This document shows, in pieces, positions 40,731 to 41,288 of a stretch of 41,288 bases of DNA. Positions within the stretch are counted from its first letter, which is position 1. Each line of letters begins with the position of its first letter. The stretch comes from JBMNQS01 sp050944255 (GTDB lineage: Bacteria; Bacillota; Clostridia; Christensenellales; Maliibacteriaceae). A program made the position numbers and the translations under genes. The notes under the pieces are model-generated. The model made no database searches. It saw only the letters and a program-made list of their open reading frames with translations, and was not told the origin of the DNA. The stretch is taken from assembly GCA_050944255.1 (NCBI GenBank), contig JBMNQS010000010.1:1-41288 (forward strand). Direction: 5' to 3'.

Positions 40731-41141
40731 TCAGAACTGCCCGTTTTTCGTGACGCTGCGCTCGTACAGGCTGATGCAGATGTTCGACAGGCTCATGATG
40801 GCGACGTTCACCAGCTTGGTGACGATTTGGTTGTACTCCAGGACAATATTGAAAACGTAGACGAGAAAGAGCGTAGCCATCGCCAGCGCCGCGTTGAAGC
40901 CCAGAAAACGGACATACTGGGCGTAGGATATCTTGACGCCCGCCAGAGCATTCGCCAGGCGGCGCAGCTGATAAAAAAGAAAGATGGACAGGCCCGTGGT
41001 CAGGCTGTGGGCGATGGTCACGTCCATGCGCAGGAAGAAACGCAGCACCAAAAAGAGTATGAAGTCCAGCGTGATGCTGACAAAATACCCAAGGGGCATG
41101 GCGATGCGCTGTTTCCAGTTGACCCAGAGTTTTCCCTTCAT
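40731..41141 (-). CDS. Small four-helix membrane protein, GtrA-like
   Basis: The 136-residue protein has four helices: PLGYFVSITLDFILFLVLRFF, HSLTTGLSIFLFYQL, FLGFNAALAMATLFLVYVFNI and LVNVAIMSLSNICISL. Length and helix spacing fit the GtrA/DPMS family, which helps flip undecaprenyl-linked sugars, but diagnostic residues are weak, so the call is tentative. GGAAA-rich sequence precedes its start. Confidence 0.5.
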   Translation of the reverse strand: MKGKLWVNWKQRIAMPLGYFVSITLDFILFLVLRFFLRMDVTIAHSLTTGLSIFLFYQLRRLANALAGVKISYAQYVRFLGFNAALAMATLFLVYVFNIVLEYNQIVTKLVNVAIMSLSNICISLYERSVTKNGQF

Positions 41142-41244
41142 GCCGCGTCCTCTCTTAAAAACGATACCATGATGATTTTTATTATAGGATGAATTCTCCG
41201 AAATATCAATGCGTACGGCCCGAAAACGGGCGCGAAAGGAAGTT

Positions 41245-41288
41245 ATGAGAAAAAATAAAATCCTGGCGGTTTTCCTGTTTCTGGCGCT
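41245..41288 (+). CDS. Start of an exported protein (3' partial)
   Basis: ATG 41245 follows AAAGGAAG and opens MRKNKILAVFLFLA, a basic N-terminus and hydrophobic core typical of a signal peptide. The window ends after 14 codons, so the product is unknown. Confidence 0.55.
   Translation, partial: MRKNKILAVFLFLA

Overview
The window is bacterial and reads as a GC-rich member of the anaerobic Clostridia (Firmicutes/Bacillota). The evidence is strong Shine-Dalgarno sites, frequent GTG/TTG starts, consensus sigma-A promoters, a proline T-box, a Firmicutes-type L10 leader, the short archaeal-type prolyl-tRNA synthetase and tandem iron alcohol dehydrogenases. Genus cannot be told from the sequence alone. 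Most of the window is ordinary chromosome; about 15.5-22.5 kb is clearly more AT-rich and looks acquired.

Layout. 0-5.6 kb: end of a DUF4173 membrane protein, repeat copy A, then a leftward MacB-like operon (ATPase, secreted beta-rich protein, FtsX-type permease). 5.8-10.1 kb: a PLP aminotransferase, tyrS, a YigZ/IMPACT protein and ilvE. 10.1-11.2 kb: repeat copy B and an unknown membrane protein with a Pro/Gln-rich repeat tail. 11.3-15.0 kb: rpmG-secE-nusG-rplK-rplA-rplJ-rplL with two L1-type mRNA sites and an L10 leader; the cluster ends at a terminator and is not followed by rpoB.

15.25-22.5 kb, the accessory region: a broken tRNA-Ala copy, an intact tRNA-Ala(GGC), a HindIII-type restriction-modification pair, a 3' fragment of a TauE permease gene, a DUF4956 / VTC polyphosphate polymerase / CotH operon, a 21-bp piece of the same tRNA-Ala, a truncated lipoprotein ORF, and the full-length TauE gene. 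The tRNA and its fragment make a direct-repeat boundary typical of tRNA-targeted integration, although no integrase is present.

23.4-27.3 kb: repeat copy C, a YtrA-type GntR/ABC operon, and a divergent PadR-HAAS membrane protein pair, each with a clear palindromic operator. 27.3-36 kb: an orphan BMP-type lipoprotein, a Nim-like flavoprotein, a four-gene Gld-type ABC operon, and proS under a T-box. 36.2-41.3 kb: a TetR/iron-sulfur-flavoprotein operon, two tandem iron alcohol dehydrogenases, repeat copy D, a GtrA-like membrane protein and the start of an exported protein.

The two best candidates for something undescribed are (i) a family of four structured 190-350 bp intergenic repeats, each lying beside a GC-rich hairpin, with matched changes in the two arms of a terminal stem, and (ii) the CotH-VTC-DUF4956 cassette inside the tRNA-bounded island.
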